Source: Brienomyrus brachyistius (taxonomy: Eukaryota; Chordata; Actinopteri; Osteoglossiformes; Mormyridae). From it: DNA of 64,000 bases. The position numbers and the translations under genes were made by a program. Positions 1 through 13,160 of the stretch are shown here, piece after piece. The stretch lies in the NCBI RefSeq assembly GCF_023856365.1, contig NC_064540.1, positions 25,536,474 through 25,600,473 on the forward strand, read 5' to 3'. Within the stretch, counting starts at the first letter, position 1. Every line of letters begins with the position of its first letter. Under the pieces are notes generated by a model. It had not been told where the DNA came from. It saw only the letters and a program-made list of their open reading frames with translations, and searched no databases.

Positions 1-652
1 ATAAGCAGCACATGGTACAGAAACACCATTTTTTTAAGCCTCCCTTTTGTTTCAGTGAAGAAATACGGCACAGTCTCCAGTCTTGTTAAATCAATGAGAA
101 TTTCCACGTGAAATACATAATTCACAAGAATGAGTTTTGTTTTAGGTTGTTAAGTATTATTAAACTGAGGCATTATGGTAGTATGGTTGCAGGTTCAAAT
201 ATAGACCCCAAACTGTCTGAATGGAGTTAGATCCTGCTCCCCTGGCTTCTGTCGACATCCAAACGATAAAGGACTTGGGTGAATCTACATTGTTTCCACA
301 GCAGGTTTCACCTGGTTAGCTAACGGATAAATAATGTGCTGGATAAATAATGTGCATGGACTAATGTGTTTGGGCCATCACAGCTGCGCATAGTCTTCAT
401 AGTCTGGGCTCTCCATCATTTACACCGGAGGCTGATGCTGCCAACATTTTGAAAGCCACGATCTGAACACATTTCCACAACATCACACGCCCTGGATTAC
501 GCCACTGTGTGGCCTGTCATTCTTGCTCAGCTGAAACATAAACAGTGCAGTTTCTCACCATTATACTTCTGAGAATAAACTAAATTCCCACAAAAATAGA
601 CAATGTTCTTAAAAAAAAAAATGTGTATCTAAGGACTCAAGTTGGAGAGTTT

Positions 653-689
653 GTATGTGTGTGTGTGTGTATGTGGGGGGGGGGGGGGG
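653..689. repeat. (TG)n microsatellite followed by poly-G run
   Basis: Alternating TG dinucleotides run into 15 consecutive G residues (675-689). It is low-complexity sequence prone to length polymorphism and sequencing error. Confidence 0.9.
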
Positions 690-1419
690 ACTTGTGTACC
701 ATTAATGCAAAATCTGAGCCCCCCTGTTACACACAGGCTTTGGGTTTGGTTTATTTGATTACTTTAGAGCAGAATATAAAATCCTTCAGTTAGAGAAAAT
801 AAGAATCACATGCCAGTGGCAAAAAATAAAGAGCACAGGGAGGATGAAGCTGAACACCCCAGGGTTATGTTCCCACTTAAATGCATGTAAGGGACAGGGG
901 GGCACAATTAGCACTCAATTGAACCCCAGGATTCCAGGAAACTCCTGGGTAGGGGCTGTTGAGGGCGACTGGACTGTTTAATAAGGCAGCCAGAAGAGTG
1001 TTACCATGGTAAAAACTGGAGTGAAGCGGCGGTCAGGAGAGGGCTCTGACCTGAACCATCTCAATTTCTGAGGCAATTTCCAAGCCCCTTGCCTCCCATT
1101 TTTTATTTTTTTTGGTTCCAACAAATTCACACCCCATGAACCACAGAGCTGTAATTAAACAATTAGTCAGTGAAGCACAGAGAATGTGCCTGACAACCAA
1201 ACTGAAAGTCAGAAATATTAACCACTGGTATGCGTTCAGGATGTGTTTACTTTCGGCAAGCTAATGCAAGCTAATAAGACAAATAAATCGATCTTACACA
1301 TAATAACACTTAGTAACAAAACATATTCGCTGTATGCTTTTATCAAAAGAGTTTGCTGTGGCTTACATTTTTACACATATGTCTATTTATATACCTGAGT
1401 ATATTAGATGAAGCATATT

Positions 1420-1620
1420 TTTGTAGAGTGTAACAGGAGGCCTCTTCTGGGATTTGAACCAACTTTTTTTTTTTTTTTTTTCCCTAAGCAAAACATTTTT
1501 ACCAACTTATATAAGCAACTTACACTTTTACATATTCATACATCTGCACTTACTTAGGATCAAGGGCAGCATAGCAGTGCCGCTTTAAGTCATAACGCTA
1601 AAAACCATACAGGAGGGTCT
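1420..1620. repeat. Degraded SINE-like interspersed repeat
   Basis: The stretch contains the phrase 'gggatttgaacc', an A/T tract, 'taagcaacttac' and 'ggatcaagggcagcatagcagtg'. These resemble parts of widespread fish SINE-like repeats, in which a 'cttgctcaagggta(c/a)agcagcag' block and a 'ctgggatttgaacc' block occur. The block order is disturbed, so this may be two fragments. Related pieces occur at 34890-34985 and 50485-50560 in this window. The identification rests on remembered family motifs, not a search. Confidence 0.35.
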
Positions 1621-4599
1621 TGGGTTCTTCGATGTCTTCTGTCAGTTCATATGTTCATCTTGTTAAAATAATGTTTGTATATAGTGACATTCAGGTTAAA
1701 AGGAAACCCCCCATTGACCTGTTTCAGGTCATTATCCTGAGGTTGTCAAGGAGCCCCCCAGTGTAATGAAATGGTAAAGAATATTTAGGGTATATTGTAT
1801 AAAATTGCCAGCATAGCCAAAGGGCAGCATACCACACACTCAGGAAAACAAATACCATAAGTTAAACCGAAAAACAAAAGGAACATTATATGTCTTACGT
1901 AGGGGTTTCTTTTATAGAAATTATCAGTAACAGGTTTCACAATCATCAAATTTTGCAGGCCTCTAGATCTATGATAATATTGTAAAAATGCAGACAGTTG
2001 TCTTGTCAGGCACGGTAAGGTAACTTTAGTATTAGGTAGGTAAAGCGCTGAATTATTTAACAGCATTAGCATGTGGACAATCAGACAATGATGAAAAAGT
2101 GTGTTGCCTACAAGCATGGTTGATATCTAGGCCTTGGGGTGTGTGGTATTGTTTCTCCTGTATACTATATCACCTATATCATCTAACGTCCTTGTAAACC
2201 CATCCAGCGCACCTTCTCAGTAAGTAACATGTGCCTTTCAGTAACAGAGGACACATGTCCTACATTAAGCATGTGTGGGTCTACCTTGGAATTCCCATTC
2301 TTTTCATCGTCACCAGCTTGAATCTGAATTTCCTTTGCACTGGGGAGCTGCAATCTCCTCCGAGGGGTAAATTTGAGCTTTAATCGCTTCCTCTCAGCAG
2401 CCAGTATAAAAGGAGGGCCAACTCCGCTTGGTGGAAATGGCTAACCTGAGCCGTTATATTAACAAGGTTTGTTTTACTTGCAAAACAGAAAGCTTGTATT
2501 TAAATGTATTTAAAGGCGGGTTGACAATAATGAAATACGTTCTATTTGGTGAGTTTTTTTTTGTTCTTTTGCTAAGCAATATGCAAAATTGTATATTAAA
2601 TAATAATAAATGAACTCAAAATAATAGCCTTCAACTTTTCTGGATTGGTATTTAGATGATTAAGAATAACTGGGAAAATAATTGCAATAGAATGAGTATA
2701 AGAGCTATAGACAAAATATTTTTGCCTAAAGATTTCAGCCAAATTGTCACTGTCACAAGGTCATTCAGCCACTCTTATTTGCTTCAACGTAGTTATACAT
2801 GAGACCATTGTGTGTTGCTAATAATTCCAGGGATCTAAAGTTCCATTTGCATCTGCATGTCAAAAAATACCATGTGGAAACGCCAGCACTATCCAGGACA
2901 TCTACTTTGCATCACAGTGGTTCTCTTTCTTCCTTCAATTATCCACCTCCTTGTTCTTTATTTGTCCTCAATCAATTATAGATAAAACATTAATTAATTA
3001 ATCAAAATTTCCCCCATCGTATTAAGACATTGAAACAGTCTTATGTTACACTGGAACACATTGCAATGCAAAGACCTCCAACAAACTCGAAATTTATACA
3101 GTTTACATATTCAAAGCTAACAATTCAGTTGGACGTGTTATTTATGGTTTATTGCACATTTCTATTTGATATCTTTGATCCATATGCGACCATGTAACAT
3201 AATCATTTTTGTATTGTAGACCATTTTGAAAAGCAATGTAGGTATTTAGGTAGGTCTAGAAACCTACCTATTGTCACAGGATGACCATTATGTGTAATTG
3301 ATCTATGCTGTTTCTAGGAGTTATCAGGAAACATCACAAATTCACTGCATGAATGTCACCTCTGATGTTAAAATGTGGGTGGCTCTGGTCTGTCAGAAAG
3401 TGAAATCTGGCAATAGGTATTCACTTAGCTTTACTGCCCAGACCCCTTGCATATTGGAGCAATTGCAGTGTTTATTCTCATCAGGGAGTTGACAGTCCAG
3501 GACTCAAATAATTACTAAAGAGAGAAAATAAAATCCGATGAATTATAACATTATATGAAAGCAACTTTATTATTACTGGAAGACGTGTAAACATTGCGGT
3601 GACCCTGCATGATTACGGCGGAAATTACTCTTGTCTGTTTACACGTGCTTTTAATGACTCCACTACATGTGGTTAGAATTCCGAGATGCACGACGTGCCC
3701 ATTGTGCCGAAATACTGACCACGAAGCAGCGGGGAGAGATAAGAGAGTATGAAACGTGAGAATGGAGACAGGGAAGGTGCTGCAGACAGGATTCAGGAGC
3801 ACCTCCTAAACTTCTGGATCCAATTTCAGCATTCGGGGGGGGGGAGCGACAGTTGTGTACATGGCCACGGAATGTAATGTAAATTTGAACATCTGCTGGA
3901 AGAATGTGCGCACAGCAACGGCATGGACAGGTGCTGCTCTCAAATTTGCCTGCGAATACAAAATGGAAAGTTCCGAGCTCCAAAAACTCAGACACGCTTA
4001 GTCATTCTGGCGGCTGTGAACGTGCTGAATTCACTCATGCGGTTTCTTTTTCCCCGTTACGATGCGACCTTAACTTTAACGGCCGCGGTGGGGAAGACGA
4101 AGAGCAGAGGAGTAGCTGCAGCCCTTTCAATTTCACGACCTAGTTGTGTTTCTCGGATATAGCGCTAGATCTTTTGAAATTATGTTTCTGCCATGCCATG
4201 GTTAAGGCTAAAAGTGTTCATGACCCAGTTCATGTCCCAGTGTTGTTTTTGGTGAGCTAACAGCTTTCCTTAAGCTGGAACATGCACTTGAGAACTCATT
4301 ACAGACAGGAATAAGACCCGGAGATTAGGAAATCAAATGAAAAAGAAAAAAGTGAATGTAGCATTAATCCAGATAAGATGAATGGAACTGCTCCTGTTAC
4401 TCAAGCTAACCACAGTAATTAGACGTCTGTTCTTTTGTAGGTGAAGCTACAGTATAGAACTGATAACTCAATGCAAGGAAGCAGGTTTATTATTAAGTCA
4501 TATTTTTTAAGAATAGTTCCGAAGGATTTAGAAAAAAACAAGAAGGCTTTGACAAAGGGAAAGCTTACTGCATAATGCTAGTTTTTGAAAAATATAATT

Positions 4600-4880
4600 G
4601 GCCAGGACCGATCCTGGGTGTTTTGGCACCCCAGGCAATAACGCCGCCCCCCTTCACAGCAGCAGAAAATAGATTTTGTCAATTGACTTATATTGAAACT
4701 TTTCAGTAGCACAGGGTATCTTGCTGCTAACTAGCAGTTCTTGTTGGTGCTTTATAAGAAAAGTAGTGAAACTAGTATAAATACTTATACTAAATAAATA
4801 TCATATATTTTTGCAGATTTTTCTCACCCAGTCTTTTGCAATCCCTAGTCAAATGCCCCTGGTCGATTACACTGTCACTT
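4600..4880. repeat. Possible old interspersed repeat fragment
   Basis: The sequence starts with 'ggaccgatcctgggtgtttt' and a 'ggcaccccaggcaataacgcc' block, a phrase type that recurs in fish genome repeats. No terminal repeats or target-site duplication could be defined. Confidence 0.25.
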
Positions 4881-5739
4881 ACATGGCGGAAAGGCCCTGA
4901 AACTGGCTAGAGACACCTTAAAGTGTTTATTAAAGAAATTCACAAGAAAGATGGATACTTTGTGATACTCTACAGCTGATTTCTCGCCATTTCAGCGTAG
5001 CTAGCCCCTTTTAACAATAACCCTCTCTTGCTTATCCATGGTGGCCAGTTGGGCAATATTGATTATGACAGTGTTTGAAAAATAAAGTTATGCTGAGACT
5101 ATAGGATGAATCAGCGTAACCTCATCTACAACAATGAGTACTACCATACTCACCACATATGGGCGCATTCGGAAAAGATGACAAACTCCCAATTAGCACG
5201 TTACCAGTACACAGGGGACACATGATCCAGATGTTTAGTAAACGATCATAACACATTCCTTAAAATTTGTAAGACTACAAACTGATTAGGTAGTGCAATA
5301 GAGATGCAATCATAATATAGCCTGAAATAAGCACTTAATTAAATTGTAATTGCTATAAAATATCCAAGCAAATAATCTAGACTCAATGGGTCATCAGAAA
5401 TGTGTTTTAGTCCAATCAAACAGGGCAAAGAGTTTGATGAATTAGGTCATATTATTATAAGATTCAGACACAGATACAAACTGAACCCTGAACTGAACCA
5501 TCACACACATAATATAATGCCATAGATAGATGGATAAGATATATAGGCATTACTAATTCATCATATGTCAACAATTCAAGGTAAGCTACTTTGATCTTTC
5601 TGTCCTTGCAACTGTTGGTTCTCCCACCATGATTTTCACCTCTAAATCGAACATGGATATGATAGCGAGAGACCTGCCACTTCTGCTCAACTATTGAGCC
5701 AAAGGTGACAGGTGAACTGGCCCCAGATAAACAATCTGG

Positions 5740-6060
5740 ATGCATGCCTATGGCACTGGAGGTGAGGAGTGTGGACAGCTTTCTGCATTTACGGGCGATG
5801 TTTACAGCAGGCCGCGGTTGACGTCAGGCCCGCCTTACCTAAACATTTATTCAAAAGCTCTTTCGGAGCCATGTCACAGTGCTCATTGTGGTTTTGTGGT
5901 TGCCAACTTGTTCCTCCCTGACTGGCACAAAATGACAATTATGGAAGATACCTGTCAAGGGGGAGGAGGAGGGGCAGGGGGTGCATAAGAATGGAGAGGA
6001 CAAAAACAGCACATGGGCTCCCGCGGCCTAGCGAGCACCGTCAGGGAGAAGGTAATGCTG
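5740..6060 (+). promoter_or_regulatory. Candidate promoter and first non-coding exon, possibly of ngf
   Basis: This is a locally GC-rich, CpG-containing block in AT-rich surroundings. It holds a cyclic-AMP response element core (TTGACGTCAG, 5818-5827), a purine-rich G-box tract near 5958-5983, and a TATA-like 'gcataagaat' at about 5982. Next comes 'cacatgggctcccgcggc', then 'gggagaag' directly followed by a good splice donor, 'gtaatg', near 6052. This order (CRE, G-rich box, TATA-like box, short exon, donor) fits a promoter with a short first exon on the plus strand. The only plus-strand gene downstream is ngf, whose coding exon begins with a splice acceptor and therefore needs an upstream 5' exon. 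NGF genes in tetrapods also have distant non-coding first exons. The link to ngf is inference. Confidence 0.35.
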
Positions 6061-9000
6061 TGTCACACAGCTTGTTTAGCTACTTGAGCATTTCTGGAGG
6101 CTTGTGTATTACAGGAACAGTTATTTCCCTGCAGAGAAGCCTCAACCCCCAGGGCGCTCCTTGATTCCCTTGATTTTAGGGCACTTAGGGTGATTTCAGC
6201 TGAGCTGCTAGTGACACGTCGATCACAACTTGACGTGGCAGAATGTCAGACATCGGTGTTGGTGATATTTCCTCTCAATTAATGCAACAATACAGGTACT
6301 GAAGAACAGGGCTGAAAAGAAACACACTGTCAAGACAACATGATTAAGCTGCATTGTTTTCTCATTTCCAAAAGGAATACTTTATTAAGGGAATACACAG
6401 TTGCTTGTAATTGAGGATTATTTGATTGGAGGACTGCAACTGACATGCCTGGCAGCTCACATATACATGACCTACACATGTTTTCACTTGCATCAGAGCA
6501 CCTGGGGAACTTCCTTAGAGGATACGTGCTTTTAAATGCTCCCCAGAGACCCACAGCCTTGTGATGGCTGCAGCTCAAACCATCAGCAAATTGTTAAAAC
6601 AGATTCTCGTATTTCATAACTTTCCACGCTATAAAGTTCGTTTCCTTTTCCATTTTTCTTTCTTCCCTATTTTTTCTTTTTTTCTCTCTCAGTTTGGCTT
6701 TAGTTTTTTTTTCCAATACATTTTTTCATCTGCCCGGAAAATCTAAAAACAAACAAACGAAAAAAAAAAATACGTTTTAAGTCAACATTGCTAATGCTAC
6801 ATCTGTAAGTAATATCTTGTTCGGTTATGATATCAGTGCAAATATGAATGATCATCGCAGCGTAGCACCCAGAGTAACAGTGCCTATGGAGAGATCTGAG
6901 AAAAGCATAGGAGAAAGTTGCTGCGTTATACAGTAGGATATGTCATCGGCGAAACCGCACAATGACTCGCACGGAGTGAGAGGCTATGATTCGCGTGATT
7001 CACATAATCGCACCGCCCTACCCTTAACTCCGAAGCCACACGCGACGCGAAACTCTCCGTGACACAATCGCGCAGTAACGTCGCTTTGTACTCCTGAAGC
7101 CCGTGACTAAACAGACAGTCGTGTCAGTCATCAGCCTGTCGCCATCCCATGGCCCGCGTGCACACGACTCTCCAGGAATGCCTGAGATCCGACTGGCTCT
7201 GTCAATTTCCTGGAATCATGCACGTTGCCCTGGAGCGTGGATTATGCAATGAGAGGCCTGGATGCAATAAAAACTGCAGACTTCTAAGCCTGGTTTATCC
7301 CCGTACTGACAGACAAGAAAATGTGCGTACAATCGGTCCGGTGCTACAGATGAAGAAGATATACGATAGAAAAAGATCAGAGAAAATAAAAATGTCAGGA
7401 AGTGCCAAGTCAAGGGCACTGTTCATAAATATCAGTTTGCAAAAATGAGTAAGCTATCTTTAACTGGGTTTGTGCTTACCATTATTATGTAAACCTAATC
7501 CACCTGAACTTTGTACTTTGAACCAAGCATATTTTTCCATGGGGCCAAGGGCAATCTCAGTTTCAAATCTGATACCAATGAATTTTACAAAGATTTAAAA
7601 ACATAAAATTAAAAAGTTACTGTCTAGTAAGACAACGCCAGCTCATGTACAATGACTTCACCCCTTAATTTTATACTACTTGTTGAAGAACATTCAAAAA
7701 TAAACAGATACATCTTTCTGTTTGACTCATTTTGCATTCATTGAAGTGCTGAACTTTGGATATTTGTCTCCATCATAAACACAGGACTGAAATGGAATCA
7801 TTAATACATTCATTTAAATATTTATGGAATTTTATTTTGGGTGTCAAAAAGAAAAATAAATGATTGATAAATAAAAGAATAAAAATGATTTTAAATTCCA
7901 TAGTTTTATCTTACGGGTATACAAACCAGATTTAAAATGAGTAAAGTAGCTAGACTAGGCGTATTAAAAGAGATGAAGTTGTTTCTTATGTGATTTTGTT
8001 TGTATATATGTCGATATAAACAGATTTTTTCAGTAACAGAATTATCACCGTATTCAGCATATTTGTTTTTATAATCAAACTCGCCTGCTGTGCAAGTGAC
8101 CTCAAAACACTTTGAAAAGTACTTTCCTAGTAAAAATTTTTACTCAATAATTTTTTCCTTATATAAATTGCTTGCTAAATGTGATATATTACAGCTGCTT
8201 GATACCTGTAAGGTTACTTGGTCCATGAACATGGTTGTTTGAGGTTTGAAGTCCCCAGAGGCCCTTATTCTGCAGTGTTTCTGTAGACTATGCGTTGCAC
8301 CCGCCAAAAGTGGTTTTCTTATTCCAGTACATAAATATTAAAAGTAAATATCCCAGCATGCATCCAGCTCTGTTACACTACATTTGGGGCCAGTTACAAC
8401 TAAGTTATTACTCCATAGACATGCGGGCCCAGTTACAGGTCAGGCGGTTTGGCATTGCAAGAATAAGCAGACCGATACTTCAGAGGCTCCTTATGAAATG
8501 GGTGTCTGACTTACATTTAAAGAGTATTGCCTCTTCTCATTTTTTGTTTCCTAGCATTGTCATTGGAATATGTTTTACTTTTTGCTCAACAAATGCCATA
8601 CCTGTCTTCTGAGACAACTAAAAAAAAAAATGAAAATATAGGAAGAAAACTGGAAGAGTAGAGTGTGTCTCATGCCATCGGTTGCAGTGTCCTGTCAGGA
8701 CTGGTGTGAAGCTATTTTATGAAATCTCTCTATGAGAAGCAATTAACGTCATAAAATCTCGTCACTGACAAGTTTCATTCAAGCCAGGGTCCTCTAAAAA
8801 GCATTTTTACAATCAACCCCAGTAGAATTTAAGCTACTAGTGACTAAAACCGCACAAATCTAAGTTCCGTTCACATATACAAAAACGATGCACGGTTCCC
8901 ACTCTGTTTACTATGACTGCCTTTAACACTGTGGCTTCTGTCCTCTCTGTTAATACAAGGTCCAAATAAACTTATTCCATCTGTTAAATTTCAGTTTCTA

Positions 9001-9420
9001 TGATTAAGCATTATAGCAGGATACATGCTTCACTTCGATTTAAGGCTCAAGCCAAATAGGCTTTAGGCCAAATGTTTACAACGGACAAGAGGATGCCCAG
9101 TCTTGGCACGGCATTAAAGTAAACACTGCCAGCCTCTAAAACTCACAACAGAAAAATCAACATGATAAATGTGTTCATCATGATAATTTAGATCCCCGAC
9201 ATCCATTCCATGGAATACGATGTGCGGATATGAAAACAGAGAGCACGTCTCTCAACGTAACCCCTGCCCAACCTCTTCAGATTATATGTTAAGGAAATCA
9301 TCAATGTCAGCTTGCAGAATAACTAACTTCAGTTTGTGAGTGTTTTTTAAGCTTGGCAGGTCTGCTCCTAAGGTTTTCTCTTTGCTTGAGGGGGAGATAA
9401 AAAGTCTTCTTTTCTTCAAA
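6061..9420. other. Non-coding region, possibly ngf intron 1
   Basis: No convincing gene is visible. Content: a pyrimidine-rich tract (about 6640-6730), a CpG-containing stretch at about 6950-7160 that could be regulatory, and AT-rich sequence to 9.3 kb. The short open frames here have no recognisable motif and no plausible splice context. Confidence 0.55.
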
Positions 9421-9423
9421 TCC

Positions 9424-9535
9424 CATCCTTGGGGACCCAGAGTCAGTCCAAGTTTTCATTCCTCCAAGCTCCCTGCCAGACAATTCACTTTTTTCCAAGG
9501 ATCCCCAAGGACCGAATTGGGAAATCAAAATGGTT
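9424..9535. repeat. Dispersed hAT-like element relic (copy 1)
   Basis: This shares ordered blocks with a second copy at 45490-45632: '(c)aaggaccg(g/a)attgggaaa', 'agctccct(g/a)ccagacaa', and 'ggggacccagagtcagtcc' versus 'agggacccacagctggtcc'. Such elements with 'ggtcctcagggaccc' ends occur widely in fishes as non-autonomous hAT-type transposons. It lies immediately left of the 54-bp minisatellite. Element borders were not resolved. Confidence 0.5.
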
Positions 9536-12500
9536 CCATTCAATTCAGATCCATAACGCACGCAAACTCAAAGACAGTCGAGGATTTGCATTAACTCAAG
9601 TTCATGATATTCACTTGCTCACAGACTGCTTGATTTTTTTCCTGCTGAAGTCTGTGACGTTTACATGCTCAAAGACTGCTGAAGGATTTCCATCCACCTG
9701 AAGTCCATGGCATTCACATGTTCAGAGACTGAGATACGGATTTCCATCCAGCTGAACTCCGTGACATTTACATGCCAAGATACTGAGTGAAGGATTTCCA
9801 TCCAGCTGAACTCCGTGACATTTACATGCCAAGATACTGAGTGAAGGATTTCCATCCAGCTGAAATCTGTGACGTACACATGCTCAGAGACTGAGTTAAG
9901 GATTTCCATCATTTCCATCCTGCTTAAATCCGTGAAGCACACATCCTCAAAGTCTGAGATAAGGATTTACATCCATCTAAAATCTGTGAAGTACACATGC
10001 TCAGAGACTGAGATAAGGATTTCCATCCAGCTGAAATCTGTGACGTAGACATGCTAAGAGACTGATTTAAGGATGTCCATCCAGCTGAAATCTGTGATGT
10101 ACACATCCTCGGAGACTGAGATAAGGAATTCCATCCAGCTGAAGTCCGTGAGGTACACATGCTCAGAGACTGAGTTAAGGATGTCCATCCATCTAAAATC
10201 TGTGAAGTACAAATACTCAGAGACTGAGATTAGAATTTCCATCCATCTAAAATCTGTGAAGTACAAATACTCAGAGACTGAGATTAGAATTTCCATCCAG
10301 CTGAAATCTGTAATGTACACATCGTCAGAGACTGAGATAAGGATTTCCATCCAGCTGATGTCTGTGACGTACACATGCTAAGAGACTGAGATAAGGATTT
10401 CCATCCAGCTGAAATCTGTAATGTACACATCGTCAGAGACTGAGATAAGGATTTCCATCCAGCTGATGTCTGTGACGTACACATGCTCCGAGACTGAGAT
10501 AAGGATTTCCATCATGTGCATCCAGCTGAAGTCCGTGACGCGCACATCCTCAGAGGCTGAGATTAGGATTTCCATCCATCTAAAATCTGTGAAGTACACA
10601 TCCTCAGAGACTGAGTTAAGGATTTCCATCCAGCTGAAATCTATGACGTGGACATGCTAAGAGACTGAGATTAGGATTTCCATCCAGCTGAAATCTGTGA
10701 CGTACACATCCTCAGAGAGTGAGATAAAGATTTCCATCCATCTGAAATCTGTGATGTACACATCCTCAGAGACTGAAATAAGGATTTCCATCCAACTGAA
10801 ATCTATGACGTGGACATGTTAAGAGACTGAGTTAAGGATTTCCATCCAGCTGAAATCTGTGACGTACACATCCTCAGACACTGAGATAAGAATTTCCATC
10901 CAGCTAAAATCTGACGTAGACATACTAAGAGACTGAGTTAAGGATGTCCATCCAGCTGAAATCTGTGACGTACACATCCTCAGAGACTGAGTTAAGGATT
11001 TCCATCCTGCTGAAATCTGTGACGTACACATGCTCAGTGACTGAGATAAGAAATTACATCATTTCCATAAAGCTGAAGTCCGTGACGTACACATCCTCAG
11101 ACACTGAGTTAAGGATTTCCATCCAGCTGAAATCTTACGTACACATGCTAAGAGACTGAGATAAGGATTTATATCCAGCTGAAATCTGTGACGTACACAT
11201 GCTAAGAGACTGAGATAAGGATCTCAATCCAGCTGAAATTTGTGACAATCACGTGTTCAGAGACTGAGATAAGGATTTCCATCCATCTGAAGTCCGTGAC
11301 GTACACATGCTAAGAGACTGAGATTAGGATTTCCATCCAGCTGAAATCTGTGACGTACACATCCTCAGACACTGAGATAAGGATTTCCATCCAGCTAAAA
11401 TCTGACGTAGACATACTAAGAGAATGAGTTAAGGATGTCCATCCCGCTGAAATTTGTGACGTAGACATGCTAAGAGACTGAGTTAAGGATTTCCATCCTG
11501 CTGAAATCTGTGACGTACACATGCTCAGTGACTGAGATAAGAAATTACATCATTTCCATAAAGCTGAAGTCCGTGACGTACACATCCTCAGACACTGAGT
11601 TAAGGATTTCCATCCAGCTGAAATCTTACGTACACATGCTAAGAGACTGAGATAAGGATTTATATCCAGCTGAAATCTGTGACGTACACATGCTAAGAGA
11701 CTGAGATAAGGATCTCAATCCAGCTGAAATTTGTGACAATCACGTGTTCAGAGGCTGAGATGAGGATTTCCATCCATCTGAAGTCCGTGCCGTACACATG
11801 CTAAGAGACTGAGATTAGGATTTCCATCCAGCTGAAATCTGTGATGTACACATCCTCAGAGAGTGAGATAAGGATTTCCATCCATCTGAAGTCCGTGACG
11901 TACACATCCTCAGAGACTGAAATAAGGATTTCCATCCATCTGAAATCTGTGAAGTACACATCCTTTAAGAATGATATAAAGATTTCCATCCAGCTAAAAT
12001 CTCTGACGTGAATATCCTCTGAGACTGAGATAAGGATTTCCAACCAGCTGAAGTCCGTGATGTACACATCCTCAGAGAGTGAGATTCGGATTTCCATCCA
12101 TCTGAAATCTGTTACGTACACATCCTCAGAGACTGAGATTAGGATTTCCATCCATCTGAAATCTGTTACGTACACATCCTCAGAGACTGAGATTAGGATT
12201 TCCATCCATCTGAAATCTGTTATGTACACATCCTCAGAGACTGAGATTAGGATTTCCATCCATCTAAAATCTGTGAAGTACACATCCTCAGAGAGTGAGA
12301 TTAGGATTTCCATCCATCTGAAGTCCGTGTCGTACACATGCTTAGACACTCAGTTAAGGATCTCATTCCAGCTAAAATCTGTGACGTACACATGTTCAAA
12401 GACTGAGTTAAGGATTTCCATCCATCTGAAATCTGACGTACACATCCTCAGACACTGAGTTAAGGATTTCCATCCAGCTAAAATCTGACGTACACATGCT

Positions 12501-12620
12501 AAGAGACTGAGATAAGAATTTCCATCCAGCTAAAATCTGACGTACACATGGTCAGAGACTGAGATAAGGATTTCCATCCAGCTGAAATCTTACATACACA
12601 TGCTCAGAGACTGAGTTAAG

Positions 12621-13160
12621 GATTTATATCCAGCTGAAATCTGTGACGTACACATGCTAAGAGACTGAGATAAGGATCTCAATCCAGCTGAAATTTGTGA
12701 CAATCACGTGTTCAGAGACTGAGATAAGGATTTCCATCCATCTGAAGTCCGTGACGTACACATGCTAAGAGACTGAGATTAGGATTTCCATCCAGCTGAA
12801 ATCTGTGATGTACACATCCTCAGAGAGTGAGATAAGGATTTCCATCCATCTGAAGTCCGTGACGTACACATCCTCAGAGACTGAGTTAAGGATTTATATC
12901 CAGCTGAAATCTGTGACGTACACATGCTAAGAGACTGAGATAAGGATCTCAATCCAGCTGAAATTTGTGACAATCACGTGTTCAGAGACTGAGATAAGGA
13001 TTTCCATCCATCTGAAGTCCGTGACGTACACATGCTAAGAGACTGAGATTAGGATTTCCATCCAGCTGAAATCTGTGATGTACACATCCTCAGAGAGTGA
13101 GATAAGGATTTCCATCCATCTGAAGTCCGTGACGTACACATCCTCAGAGACTGAAATAAG
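12621..13160. repeat. Five-unit (270 bp) segmental duplication inside the minisatellite
   Basis: The block starting 'gatttatatccagctgaaat' at 12621 recurs at 12891 with the same internal order of variants. That order includes the unusual 'gatctcaatcc' and 'ttgtgacaatcacgtgttc' unit. Parts of the same ordered block also occur near 11170-11400 and 11660-11930, so whole multi-unit blocks have been copied several times. Confidence 0.85.

Larger units (their letters stand above)
1..5739. other. Non-coding region with degraded repeats
   Basis: No open frame here looks like a conserved protein, and all are short. Visible content: a (TG)n tract followed by a 15-base G-run at 653-689; a degraded SINE-like relic around 1420-1620; an isolated TATA-type sequence (GTATAAAAGG) near 2404-2413 with no recognisable gene after it; a small 9-bp hairpin at 3247-3270; a moderately CpG-containing stretch around 3590-4160; and a possible old repeat around 4600-4880. 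If the neighbouring promoter belongs to ngf, this is upstream intergenic sequence. Confidence 0.6.

Noticed and set aside
2404..2613. TATA-type box followed by a 61-codon open frame
   Set aside because: The frame has no protein-like features and ends in A/T-rich sequence; a lone TATA-like string is expected by chance in AT-rich DNA.
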